NCBI GenBank assembly: GCA_003552465.1
Contig: PULQ01000098.1
Location: 1-34,364 of the forward strand
Origin: Dehalococcoidia bacterium
GTDB lineage: Bacteria > Chloroflexota > Dehalococcoidia > GIF9 > AB-539-J10
Length of the DNA stretch: 34,364 nucleotides
Reading direction: 5' to 3'
In this document: positions 10,030 through 19,123 of the stretch, piece after piece
Numbering within the stretch: the first letter of the stretch is position 1
How the letters are laid out: every line of letters begins with the position of its first letter
Translations under genes and position numbers: made by a program
The notes under the pieces: model-generated
Seen by the model: only the letters and a program-made list of their open reading frames with translations
Told to the model about the DNA's origin: nothing
Databases searched by the model: none

Positions 10030-10650
10030 TCAGTCAGCAACCCTTAACGGGGGGATCAGCGCCTGCTGGAACCTCCGGCATGCTTCACCGTTCGATACGT
10101 CGAGTATTCTTCCCTCCACCATAAGCCGATCTGCTTCTTCGACCGGCACATCGATCGTTATCAGTTCGCTGTTCTGGGGAATCGACAGACTCAACAACGA
10201 GGGTGCCCTGTCCCTCCACTCGATCATCGGAAGGTACAGTCCCTCCTGACCATCGTAGGAGTAGTACAGCTTGAGCAGCTTCCCGCGGAACACCTGCAGA
10301 CAGGGAACCGCGTCCTCAGGCATCGGCTCTCGGCCAGCATGTACCTTACCGTGCTCTATCGGCTGCAACGCCTTGCTCAAAGCCTGTTCTATCAGTGCGC
10401 CGGGATATGCGGGCGTGACGAAGAGGAAGACCTCCGCCCGGCGGCGGGCCGTTCCACGAACCGTAACCCAGAACGTTATGGGCACCTCCCTGATCTTCGC
10501 AGCCTTTCGCCCGGCTATCGGCTCCACTGCCGGCACCAGTACATCGTGTATCCAGTCGGCGTCGGGGTTATCCTTGATCTCCTCACCGGGGAAGTAGCTG
10601 ACCAGCCCCACATCTTTCCGGCTTAACTCGATGAAATACCGTTTTCCCAT
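10030..10650 (-). CDS. Hypothetical protein (206 aa)
   Basis: Intact ORF beginning 3 nt after the stop of the TPR gene, with RBS (GAAAGGAGAC) inside that gene's end; probably translationally coupled. Confidence 0.65.
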   Translation of the reverse strand: MGKRYFIELSRKDVGLVSYFPGEEIKDNPDADWIHDVLVPAVEPIAGRKAAKIREVPITFWVTVRGTARRRAEVFLFVTPAYPGALIEQALSKALQPIEHGKVHAGREPMPEDAVPCLQVFRGKLLKLYYSYDGQEGLYLPMIEWRDRAPSLLSLSIPQNSELITIDVPVEEADRLMVEGRILDVSNGEACRRFQQALIPPLRVAD

Positions 10651-10653
10651 TTT

Positions 10654-11604
10654 TCAGTCTCCTTTCTCACAGTCGCCGCTGCCCGACCCCGATCGCTGGT
10701 CCTCCAGGCCCGCTGCAGTCCACACCCGGTTGGCGTAGGCCACTATGTCGTTGGGGTTGAGCGACAGCTCGTAATCGAAGTCCGCGACCGCCTTGTCATA
10801 TTCGCCCAGCTTTGCATACGCTTCTCCGCGGCTGTTGTGAAGCTCACGGAGGTTCGGGTCAAGCTCGATGGCCCTGTTGAAGTCCGCAATGGCCACATGG
10901 AGATCCTTCTTCCAGCAGTGAGCCAGTCCGCGGTTGGCGTGAAACATCGCTATGTCGGGGTCCAGCTGAATGGCCGTGTCATAGTCAGCGATTGCCTCGC
11001 TGATCAGGCCCTGCCTGTAGTACGACAGCCCCCGGTTGTTGTAGGCGCCGGCATAGTCGGGCTCGAGTTCTATCGCCCGGTTGAAGTCGGTGATGGCTTC
11101 GTCGTAGCGTTCTGCCCTTCCGCAGGCAATGCCACGCCGGTCGTAAGCAGCGGCGTTATCCGGCTCAAGCTCGATAACACTTGTGAAGGCGTTGATTGCC
11201 CGCTCCCAGTCTCCCTCCCCCAGGAAATGGATGCCCAGTGAATAGTAGAAACGCGGCAGATCGGCTTCGCCGGGTTCGTGTTCCTGGCCGGTGGTCTGTT
11301 GCTTCATCTTCTCGGTGTTCTCCGAGGCGATCTGTCTGTGCTTCTCCGCCTGTTCCTGTCTGCTAGCTCGATGCGGCATCATCAGCCTCGGGTCCCTGGT
11401 AATGGCCCGGCTGAGCAGCACCGCAGCGCACCCCTGGCACAGGGTGGAGACTGTGCCTGCCTCCGTTATCTCCACCGCACCATCGTCAGTCGGGCTCTCC
11501 AGTGTGAGCGACAGACTCACCATCTTCTCGCCTGCCTCTATGAAGTCTCCGCACCTCAAGCAGAAGAAGCTGTGCGTCCCCTTACTGATCTCGTAGTCTT
11601 CCAT
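10654..11604 (-). CDS. Zinc-ribbon plus TPR-repeat protein
   Basis: Start trimmed to MEDYEISKG at 11604 with AAGGAGG RBS. N-terminal CLRCGDF...CQGC; then tandem TPR units (AAYDRRGIACGRAERYDEAITDFNRAIELEPDYAGAYNNRGLSYYRQG...). Confidence 0.85.
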   Translation of the reverse strand: MEDYEISKGTHSFFCLRCGDFIEAGEKMVSLSLTLESPTDDGAVEITEAGTVSTLCQGCAAVLLSRAITRDPRLMMPHRASRQEQAEKHRQIASENTEKMKQQTTGQEHEPGEADLPRFYYSLGIHFLGEGDWERAINAFTSVIELEPDNAAAYDRRGIACGRAERYDEAITDFNRAIELEPDYAGAYNNRGLSYYRQGLISEAIADYDTAIQLDPDIAMFHANRGLAHCWKKDLHVAIADFNRAIELDPNLRELHNSRGEAYAKLGEYDKAVADFDYELSLNPNDIVAYANRVWTAAGLEDQRSGSGSGDCEKGD

Positions 11605-11627
11605 GTTCGATACCTCCTTGATTGGTC

Positions 11628-11642
11628 CGGATCTCTGATCCG
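11628..11642. promoter_or_regulatory. Inverted repeat cggatc-tct-gatccg in the 5' region of the TPR gene, next to a TATAAT box (11648-11653, minus)
   Basis: Read directly; TATAAT on the minus strand places a transcription start near 11641. No consensus -35. Confidence 0.35.
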
Positions 11643-11819
11643 CTCCTATTATAAGAGTTAGAAATATTTGCCTCGGTGGGTCGGCCCGACCGAACAGGAC
11701 GAGTCCCAACGATCTGTGCAGTCCGGCCTGGCTGTTCAACGATGACTATAGGGGGTGCTTTCTGCGCCCCTGTCGGTGGTGTAGAATAGGATCCGCGAGA
11801 CAAAAAAGGAGTAGCAGCC

Positions 11820-12596
11820 ATGCTGGGAGCGATTGCAGGGGACATCATAGGGTCAGCCTTCGAGTGGAACCGAACCAAGCTCTACGACTTCAGACTGTTC
11901 TCACCAGCATCCACATTCACAGATGACACCGTGCTGACGGTAGCTGTGGCGGACTGCATCCTTCACGGGAAGGACTACGCAACCACCTTCAGGGAATACG
12001 GTCTCCGCTATCCCCACGCCGGCTGGGGAGGGATGTTCTTTCAGTGGCTCTTCAGCAACGATGCTGGGCCGTACAACAGCTTCGGCAATGGATCAGCAAT
12101 GCGCGTAAGCCCGATAGGCTTCGCCTTCGACACTCTGGAGGAGGTTCTGGCCGAGGCCACATGTTCCGCGGAGGTCTCTCACAACCACCCCGAGGGCATC
12201 AAGGGCGCCCGGGCAATTGCTTCGTGCATACTCCTGGCCAGGCAGGGCGAGAGCAAGGACGATATCAAGAGGTTCGTCGAGAACGAGTTCGGCTATGATC
12301 TGAGCCGAACGCTCGACGCTATTCGCCCGGGCTATCAGTTCGACGAAACCTGCCAGGGGTCGGTTCCGGAGGCGATCACAGCCTTACTGGAGTCGACCGA
12401 CTACGAGGACGCAGTGAGAAAGGCCGTCTCGCTGGGCGGAGACGCCGATACCCTGGCCTGCATGACCGGCGGCATCGCCCAGGCCTACTACAGGCTGATC
12501 CCCGCTCACATCGTGGCCGAAGCCAGAAGACGCTTGCCCGACGACTTCATTGCCATCATCAACGAGTTCGAGGCACGATGTTCCTGTCCACAGTAA
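11820..12596 (+). CDS. ADP-ribosylglycohydrolase (DraG-like) family protein
   Basis: MLGAIAGDIIGSAFEW..FTDDTVLTVAVAD...SFGNGSAMRVSPIGF...EVSHNHPEGIKGA...SLGGDADTLACMTGGIAQAYY are hallmark motifs. RBS AAGGAG. Confidence 0.93.
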   Translation: MLGAIAGDIIGSAFEWNRTKLYDFRLFSPASTFTDDTVLTVAVADCILHGKDYATTFREYGLRYPHAGWGGMFFQWLFSNDAGPYNSFGNGSAMRVSPIGFAFDTLEEVLAEATCSAEVSHNHPEGIKGARAIASCILLARQGESKDDIKRFVENEFGYDLSRTLDAIRPGYQFDETCQGSVPEAITALLESTDYEDAVRKAVSLGGDADTLACMTGGIAQAYYRLIPAHIVAEARRRLPDDFIAIINEFEARCSCPQ

Positions 12597-12740
12597 CCTC
12601 CTGCCTGCGTCAGGTGTTGACAGGGAGCATCAGATGGTAATCGGTCAGCGAGTGTAACTCCAGGGAGACGCTCATGGAAACCCGGACGGCCCTTAGAGCC
12701 TGCTTTTGGTCATGGCGAGGTCACTACGAACCTTCGGTTT

Positions 12741-15161
12741 CTAGTCTCTCCAATCATAGGCCAGATTACCGCACTTGCACCTGATCTTGCTCTCCACACT
12801 ATCGAAGTACTTAGTCGAGATTATCGTCTCGCAGTCGTTGCAGTAGAATGTCCCGATAGTCTCACAGATGCCTTCCCACATCACTGCCAAGTCTTCAACA
12901 CCTGCATTGAACTTGCTGTCGTGCGAAGCGATGTTTGCAATGAACATTGGCATTCTCTTCAACCTCGGAATATCAGCTATCTCCTTCAAGCCACTCCCCT
13001 TCCTTGAAACGCGACTATGTACAGCATCCAATAGCTCAGAAGCCATCCTCTTTTCGTTATGTTCATTGTACCGAAAAGCTACCTGAGCATCTATGTTGTT
13101 GGAAATCTCCTTCATCACTCTTTCAGTGTAAATCCTCATATCATTGCCAAGTCCATCAATGTTCTTATCCCGAAACTTGTTCTGGATTCTTTCTCTCAGG
13201 TCTGCCACTCCATGTTCAATGCTCGATCCATTGTCTTCTGACCACACAAACCGTCGAATCAGCCAACCTTTGCCCTTGACCTCACTGGATACTAACTCAA
13301 AGAACTCCTGCTCATGTGTAAGCAACAAGATCTGATAGTCGCTGAACTCGCCCGTCAACAACTGAGTAAACCTTGTTCTATGCGCCCTATCGAAACTGGA
13401 AATCACGTCATCAAGCACAATGAACCTATTCTCTTTGTTGAACGCTCTTACAGAAGCCAGGAAGAAAGATAGGCCAAGACAGTTGACGTGGCTTTCGCTC
13501 AGATATGCGCTTGGTCCCTTTTTGGTCTCATCGAAGAATCTATACTCGATTGAGATTCCGGCCAAGTCATTGTTCTTATCTTTGACTGTAACCAAGTTGA
13601 TGTCCTCAACTCTTTCGCCCGGGTTCATTGCGGTATAGTAATCATTGATGTTGGCGGAGAACATGGTCAGAAACGAGTTCAGGGCCTGTTCTTGTCTTCT
13701 GATGAGATCGGCAAAGAGGGCCTCAAACGTCACTTGTTGCCTTGTCAACACTGCCTGCATCTTGTCGATCCTCTGATACTGCTTGTAAGCGGTGACTGAT
13801 TGGAACAGCTTGGTGTAGATCTGAAACTGGACATTGGACGTCTTACTCTGGATAAGCGCTGCTGCCGTTTCCTGCGCCTTCTTGACAAGAGCCAAAACCC
13901 CCGCTTTATCAATACGGACTTTGCTCGGTTCCTGAACCGGAGTTTCGTGGTTCAGGTCCTTCTTCAGTTCATCAGAGAGCGTCTGCAAAGCGGTTCTTAC
14001 ACCCACAACCTTGTCAGCAAGCTTGCTGTTCTGTTGCTCCTTGAAACCCCTCTCTTTCAGCAATTCATCAACCGTACTGATGTTACCTCCCAGGGCATCC
14101 TTCAGATCCCGCCCCTGCTCGTCTGATCTGTCTTTCTCTCGCTCCAGTTCCTCCAGTTCTTTGACCCTCTCATTCAACTCCGCAATCAACTCGATCTTGC
14201 TCTTTTCTTGTCGGCACAGAGGGCAGTAGTCATCTTGCACAACATCGTTGACCAAGATGCTTTGTCCCTCCTTAAGCAGGGCGAGGAGTTGAATCTTCCC
14301 AAGCTTGCCTGGGTCTTTTCGAAGCGCCGTATAGGTCCTGTGGTATACTTGGTAGCTTGCGTTTATGGCATCAACATTGCCAGCAACTTCATCTAAGCGT
14401 TCTCCAACTCTCGTCTGGAAACTGATTTCCTCAAGTAGAGCAGTGTCTTCCTTGGTCTCAATCGTCACTAAAGCCTCTTGAATGTCCTGCAGCGATTTGA
14501 TTGCCTTGCCAAGTTTCAATGGTCTTATCAACTCATTGGCTCCTGCAAAGAGCTGTTTGTTGGTATAGGCGTTTTGACCCAGGTTTTCGAGGACAACTGC
14601 TTGTTGGGCGTTCTTCTGATTATCATAGTTGGCTGATTTGATGCTCCGTGCAACTCGTCCCGCGGACTTCTTCAGCAGATCTCGAACGTCGGCCACCTCA
14701 CCAAAACCGATGATTCTTTGCAGGGTCTTCAGTCTCTCGGTCTTCGGGGCAATGATGAACCTAACCAAGTCTGTATAGCGAAGGATCAGGTTCTCCGATT
14801 CACTGGCGACCATGTACTCATCGAACTCATCTGATCTGTTGGAGTCCGATGTCCTGAATGAACTGTCTAAGGATTTTTTCGAGTCTAACGTGCTATTGGA
14901 ATACTGAATCGCGATGTAGGCATCTTCTTCATCCGGAATGCGTAGATTGCGTAACGCTCCCCTTCCTTTCGTTGACTCTATCTCTTCACTGACCAGATGC
15001 TGAATACCGTCTGAATAGTACCACTCAATGGCGTCAGTCAAAGAGCTCTTTCCTGAGCCATTCTCACCAAACACCAGAACTGAACTACCGTTCAGGTCTA
15101 GGGGGGGAGATCGCCTGATGCCCCTGATCCCGCTTATGTCGATTGATCTAATCTTCACCAT
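12741..15161 (-). CDS. SMC/Rad50-like AAA ATPase with CxxC zinc hook and C-terminal zinc finger
   Basis: Start trimmed to MVKIRSIDISGIRG at 15161. Walker A FGENGSGKSSL; YLSESHVNCLGLSFFLA signature; FIVLDDVISSFD Walker B; zinc-hook-like CPLC in the coiled-coil region; C-terminal CNDC...CKCG. Confidence 0.85.
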   Translation of the reverse strand: MVKIRSIDISGIRGIRRSPPLDLNGSSVLVFGENGSGKSSLTDAIEWYYSDGIQHLVSEEIESTKGRGALRNLRIPDEEDAYIAIQYSNSTLDSKKSLDSSFRTSDSNRSDEFDEYMVASESENLILRYTDLVRFIIAPKTERLKTLQRIIGFGEVADVRDLLKKSAGRVARSIKSANYDNQKNAQQAVVLENLGQNAYTNKQLFAGANELIRPLKLGKAIKSLQDIQEALVTIETKEDTALLEEISFQTRVGERLDEVAGNVDAINASYQVYHRTYTALRKDPGKLGKIQLLALLKEGQSILVNDVVQDDYCPLCRQEKSKIELIAELNERVKELEELEREKDRSDEQGRDLKDALGGNISTVDELLKERGFKEQQNSKLADKVVGVRTALQTLSDELKKDLNHETPVQEPSKVRIDKAGVLALVKKAQETAAALIQSKTSNVQFQIYTKLFQSVTAYKQYQRIDKMQAVLTRQQVTFEALFADLIRRQEQALNSFLTMFSANINDYYTAMNPGERVEDINLVTVKDKNNDLAGISIEYRFFDETKKGPSAYLSESHVNCLGLSFFLASVRAFNKENRFIVLDDVISSFDRAHRTRFTQLLTGEFSDYQILLLTHEQEFFELVSSEVKGKGWLIRRFVWSEDNGSSIEHGVADLRERIQNKFRDKNIDGLGNDMRIYTERVMKEISNNIDAQVAFRYNEHNEKRMASELLDAVHSRVSRKGSGLKEIADIPRLKRMPMFIANIASHDSKFNAGVEDLAVMWEGICETIGTFYCNDCETIISTKYFDSVESKIRCKCGNLAYDWRD

Positions 15162-15357
15162 CTCGCTCCCCGATGTTACCGAGTTCTTCTTGAAGCAGTT
15201 GCTCCATTGCATTCCGGATGTTGGTGTCGGTCAGTCTCTTCTCACTGTGCAACGAGATTAGCTTCTCAACTATCTTACTGTCCACCCCTTCAACATCCCG
15301 AATCCCTACGAAGAACTCATCAACTACCACTCTGCCGCTCTTTGTTTCATCAGTCAT
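15148..15357 (-). CDS. Small hypothetical protein (69 aa) overlapping the start of the SMC-like gene
   Basis: ATG preceded by GCTAGGAGGTATGCAGA; 14-nt overlap with the downstream CDS suggests translational coupling. Confidence 0.65.
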   Translation of the reverse strand: MTDETKSGRVVVDEFFVGIRDVEGVDSKIVEKLISLHSEKRLTDTNIRNAMEQLLQEELGNIGERDGED

Positions 15358-15383
15358 TCTGCATACCTCCTAGCACTGGCCAT

Positions 15384-15854
15384 TCATTCGAAATAGGGCC
15401 AGTCAATTATGAAATCAGCCTTTAGCTCCTTTTCCAATATCTCATACCCAGATTTGTTGTTACAGATGGGGTATACTCCATACTTTTCCACAAAATCCAA
15501 GAGGAAGTAATTCTCAAGGTCTTCTATCCTGTAACTCCATAGGCTGTGAAGCATCTCGAAGTTGATGTATGTGAAAAGCAGTCTTTCGGCCTTGCGATAG
15601 TTCACTAGTCCCAGATTCTTGCTTCTTCCTTCAAAGTGCCCGATCAGTCGGCTTCTCATACCATGTGTCTTCTTCTCACTCATCCCGATGTACAAGAGCC
15701 GTGACTTCTTGAATGGATACTGGATCTTCATCCTTGCCGTGAAGATGAAGTACAGTCCTATGAGTCCCGATAGTGGTTGGATGCTCTGTGTCTCAAATGT
15801 CCTTGGTCGGTCAAAGAATATCTTCAGTTCTGCCTTTTCCCGGTTCATCATCAT
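15384..15854 (-). CDS. GIY-YIG-like nuclease domain protein (156 aa)
   Basis: GLIGLYFIFTAR...RLLYIGMSEKKTHGMRSRLIGHFEG and a downstream E (LENYFLLDFVEKYGVYPICN) match GIY-YIG topology, with GLY-YIG as the motif. Confidence 0.65.
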   Translation of the reverse strand: MMMNREKAELKIFFDRPRTFETQSIQPLSGLIGLYFIFTARMKIQYPFKKSRLLYIGMSEKKTHGMRSRLIGHFEGRSKNLGLVNYRKAERLLFTYINFEMLHSLWSYRIEDLENYFLLDFVEKYGVYPICNNKSGYEILEKELKADFIIDWPYFE

Positions 15855-15945
15855 TGTCCTGTAGATTAGGGCCTAGTACCAACCCATTGTCAACCATCTG
15901 ATGATCATTACGTGAACCCCACGAACCTGGAGTCAGTCAGGCCAC

Positions 15946-16311
15946 TCATAGGATACTCCATTCTGCCCTTTTTGCATAGGCGAGTGGACTATGTTGAGGC
16001 AGAGCCCGGTGCCGCCGGTCCTCGTTACAGCACGCGCAGCGGGTTTGTCGACCCGTAGCATCGCTTGGACGAGTTCACGATACTCATGGCGGCAGGGCTC
16101 TCCTGCAATGGACCTATCAGTGCACGGACTCGACCCATAAGGCTGTCCCTAAGGCATCTTGACTCAAGCCTACTCCAGCCTGACGTCTAGCAGCCGGGCA
16201 GCCCCTTGAGAGACGATGTGTCGTGAACTGTGATCCTCTATCCACCATTGTTATCGGACAGTGGCCTACGGCGCTCTGCGGAGGGTTAGCATCCAGGGTA
16301 CACCATACCAA
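15946..16311 (-). pseudogene. Decayed rve-type (IS3/IS481-like) transposase C-terminus
   Basis: Reverse-strand fragments in shifted frames: VDRGSQFTTH...AGVGLSQDALGTALWVES; CRHEYRELVQAMLRVDK; CNEDRRHRALPQHSPLAYAKRAEWSIL*. These resemble DRGSQFTS... and FYNEERPHRALG..TP..Y. Confidence 0.55.
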
Positions 16312-16428
16312 TCATGCCAACCACAAACAAGGTATCATGTCCCTGGAGTATCAAGCACAAAGACCAATGACTTGCTAATCTGACGACACCCAGCCTCAAA
16401 TGGCCCCTCTGCGTCAGTAACCGCTGCT

Positions 16429-17013
16429 CTATCTATGGGTGAGATGGTCTTCCAGCCAATCCACAATCGCCTTCGTGACTTCACCGATAGTATCATCGGT
16501 TACTGCAAAGAGCGACAGTTCGTCAAACTCCACATCCGCGCTGCCTCTCTTGCTCATCAACCTGACACCGCGGACTTCCAGGGGTTTCTGCTCACGCTTC
16601 TCCGAGATCTCGTACATGAAGGGTTCGTGCTCCATGACCTGATTCTCCCCCCAGTTGATGTCGGTAAGGATACCGTAGATGACTCGTGGCGGTTGCGCCT
16701 TGCGCGTTAGCAGCGAGAAGAGAATGAACGGTGCCGCTTCGGGAGGTATGTGTCTCGCCTTCGAGGCGGTGAATACCGTATAGCCATACCGTCTCAGCAT
16801 CCACGACTCGGCGTCGGTGAGTCGACCATACTGGTTGATGTAACTCGCACTCTGGCTGTTCCACCCGCGACTCACCTTCAGGCCCAGCTGTTCGCCGACA
16901 TCCGCTGATAGTCTTTCGTGAGCGATGAATGCGAGGTCATAGATCCTCTTGGTAGCCTCAAACGCGTTTCTGGCTGTAGTCTCCGCCTTCCGGATTTGGT
17001 CTTCTGACACCAT
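16429..17013 (-). CDS. Hypothetical protein (194 aa), second gene of a two-gene cassette
   Basis: Intact ORF starting 6 nt after the end of the upstream gene; GGGGGTAAACTGCT before ATG. Confidence 0.65.
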   Translation of the reverse strand: MVSEDQIRKAETTARNAFEATKRIYDLAFIAHERLSADVGEQLGLKVSRGWNSQSASYINQYGRLTDAESWMLRRYGYTVFTASKARHIPPEAAPFILFSLLTRKAQPPRVIYGILTDINWGENQVMEHEPFMYEISEKREQKPLEVRGVRLMSKRGSADVEFDELSLFAVTDDTIGEVTKAIVDWLEDHLTHR

Positions 17014-17019
17014 AGCAGT

Positions 17020-18084
17020 TTACCCCCTTTGTTCACTCAGGATTCTGATCGCGTCTGGTCGTATAGATCTCCGTGCCAGATCGTCGGTCATGTCCGGCAT
17101 GAGCTTCGCAGCCGGTATGTCTGTCGGGTTCATTCTGCTTCCTTCGAACGCGTCCGGGTCCCACTGCAGGCTCTTCTCTCTTACCCGGAGTAGAGGGATA
17201 TCTCCTGGATCAACGTCTGGCAAGCAGTCTTCCCATGCCGGGAAAAGGCCAGTTGCCGGAACAAGATCGTAGTCTTCAACTACCACCTCATCTGGATCAT
17301 CGGCCCGATAGACTCGCACAGGGGAATAACCCTCCCTGTCTGTCATCTCCTTAAAGCCTGATAGGAATCGCGAGATGATCATTGACACCCTATCTTGCCT
17401 GTGCCCATACACTTCTATCACCTCTTCCGCGAGCTTGCCAATGTGATGCCAGCTAACCCACAGAAACCTGCGACTTACCTCATCAACATCACATGCTTCA
17501 CCCAGCATTCTGGCGCGTTTCTCAATATACCGGGGCACCGAATCACCGGCTGACACTGCGATCCCGGTGCTCTCGTCGGTGGCAGTAATGCGACAGGCAG
17601 ACGGGCGCATCTGATCCGTGTTGATTAGCACGGTATACACCTTGCGTCTGCCTTGTGTCGGAGTTACGAACATCCGCTGCCCGATCATATACTGCTGAAA
17701 CAGTTGCTCGGCTTCTATCGAATGTGACTTCTCGGCCTCCACTATGAATGTGTAGTGACCAACGATAAGCACAGCGTCGGGGACAATGTAGTGCTTGCTG
17801 CGCCTTCTCTCGGCCGGGATATCCGGACGGTTGAACTGCGTACGCCATTCTTTCGGGATTTCGTAGTCCGGCCACAGCAAGACCTCTGCCTGTTCGAAGT
17901 GCTGAGGTCTGATGTCTCGGTCAGGGTATTGGCGCTGGATCAGATCGAGGAACGGGATGAGAACAGCCTCGTCTGGCAAATGCCTCATGAGGCCGAAGAA
18001 GTCCCCGGTCAGGTCGTCCTCACTCACTCCCCACGGATAAGCAAACACTCCGACTCCTTCTTCCTGGTTGACTGGCGGGCACAT
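17020..18084 (-). CDS. Hypothetical protein (354 aa), possible PD-(D/E)XK nuclease
   Basis: HYIVPDAVLIVGHYTFIVEAEKSHSIEAEQLFQQYMIGQR resembles a PD...E-x-(K/E) core. Exact start uncertain. Confidence 0.6.
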   Translation of the reverse strand: MCPPVNQEEGVGVFAYPWGVSEDDLTGDFFGLMRHLPDEAVLIPFLDLIQRQYPDRDIRPQHFEQAEVLLWPDYEIPKEWRTQFNRPDIPAERRRSKHYIVPDAVLIVGHYTFIVEAEKSHSIEAEQLFQQYMIGQRMFVTPTQGRRKVYTVLINTDQMRPSACRITATDESTGIAVSAGDSVPRYIEKRARMLGEACDVDEVSRRFLWVSWHHIGKLAEEVIEVYGHRQDRVSMIISRFLSGFKEMTDREGYSPVRVYRADDPDEVVVEDYDLVPATGLFPAWEDCLPDVDPGDIPLLRVREKSLQWDPDAFEGSRMNPTDIPAAKLMPDMTDDLARRSIRPDAIRILSEQRG

Positions 18085-18570
18085 CTGCAGATGTCGGCGC
18101 AGCCAGCGACTGCTTCAGGGCACACCGCGCACCATGCAGAACCATACCAATCATCCTCACCATGCGTCAAACACCCAGTCTCGAGGGCAGCGGTTGGCAC
18201 TACACGATCCGTTGCACTGTGCAGGAGTCGCTCTGGGGTCCCTGACATCATGACACTACTGCCCGAGATCCGGCACACAGCAGCCGCCTGATGTCGTGCG
18301 CTCCAACTGATCCCGCCGGCCGGGCGTAAGCGGAAGATGACAGAGAAGCTAGTCCCTGGCCCCGCCCAGACATCGCCTGATTTGGTCGCAAATCTTGACT
18401 CTACATAGAGAATCTGCAGCGAGAATGGTCAGGTCGATATCAAGATACTGCCGGTGGGAAATCGGTGTCAGAATCCCTGGTAAAACGCATCGGCAGCTCC
18501 CCTAACGCGGAGGATGGAGATGGGTTCATGCATCCCAAAGCGATCAGCCGACGCAGGCTGTCCTTCAGTA

Positions 18571-18993
18571 TCAGGGGCGTCGCCGAAACCGCACCGACCT
18601 GCCCTTCTTAACAGCGTTCAGTAGCCCATCCTGCGTTAGCTTCCTCAAGTTCGCTCTAACGCCAGTGTCTGTGAAGGTGAGCCCCGCGTCACTCAATCGT
18701 TGTTTGATCTCTGCAGTAGAGCGAGGCTTGTCAAAGAAGCCCGCCTCCAGATCGTCCCGCATCGTCGCCATGACAGTAGCCGGTTTTCGCGTGCGCGGCT
18801 TGGCAACCGCTGCATTCCTCTTCTGGGACACGCGACTGGCTTTCTCCGGTACGGCTACAGTATCCTGCGGCAAGCCCAGCAGTCCTCTGATGCCGGGCCC
18901 GTACATGTCAAGACAGTGTCTTACGAAATCAGCAGGACCCTCGATCTCAATGATGCCTTCCTTGAGGTTTATCACGACCTTTGCATCTTCCAT
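18571..18993 (-). CDS. Hypothetical protein (140 aa) with a likely C-terminal winged-helix domain
   Basis: MEDAKVVINLKEGIIEIEGPADFVRHCLD N-terminus; C-terminal STAEIKQRLSDAGLTFTDTGVRANLRKLTQDGLLNAVKKGRSVRFR is wHTH-like. RBS GCAAGGAGGG. Confidence 0.7.
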   Translation of the reverse strand: MEDAKVVINLKEGIIEIEGPADFVRHCLDMYGPGIRGLLGLPQDTVAVPEKASRVSQKRNAAVAKPRTRKPATVMATMRDDLEAGFFDKPRSTAEIKQRLSDAGLTFTDTGVRANLRKLTQDGLLNAVKKGRSVRFRRRP

Positions 18994-19042
18994 CGGGTTT
19001 CCCTCCTTGCACTATTGCACGAATCGTATCTGTGCTTTACTC

Positions 19043-19048
19043 ATTATA
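19043..19048 (-). promoter_or_regulatory. Candidate extended -10 promoter (TGC-TATAAT) for the 140-aa gene
   Basis: Reverse strand reads GGTGCTATAATGAG, about 50 nt upstream of the ATG at 18993. Confidence 0.45.
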
Positions 19049-19123
19049 GCACCAAGATCATAGTGCCGGAGGATAACTCCAACCCAACTCTTCATCGTCT
19101 GCTGTGATCTGACCCACTACCTT

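Noticed and set aside
12741-15854. Calling the GIY-YIG/SMC operon a Lamassu system outright
   Set aside because: Gene order is similar but no subunit homology could be verified; kept as a hypothesis only.
16295-18160. Shared accataccaatcat near both ends of the two-gene cassette at 16429-18084
   Set aside because: 14-bp match tempting as boundary repeats, but surroundings do not align and same-strand short matches occur by chance; needs a dot plot.
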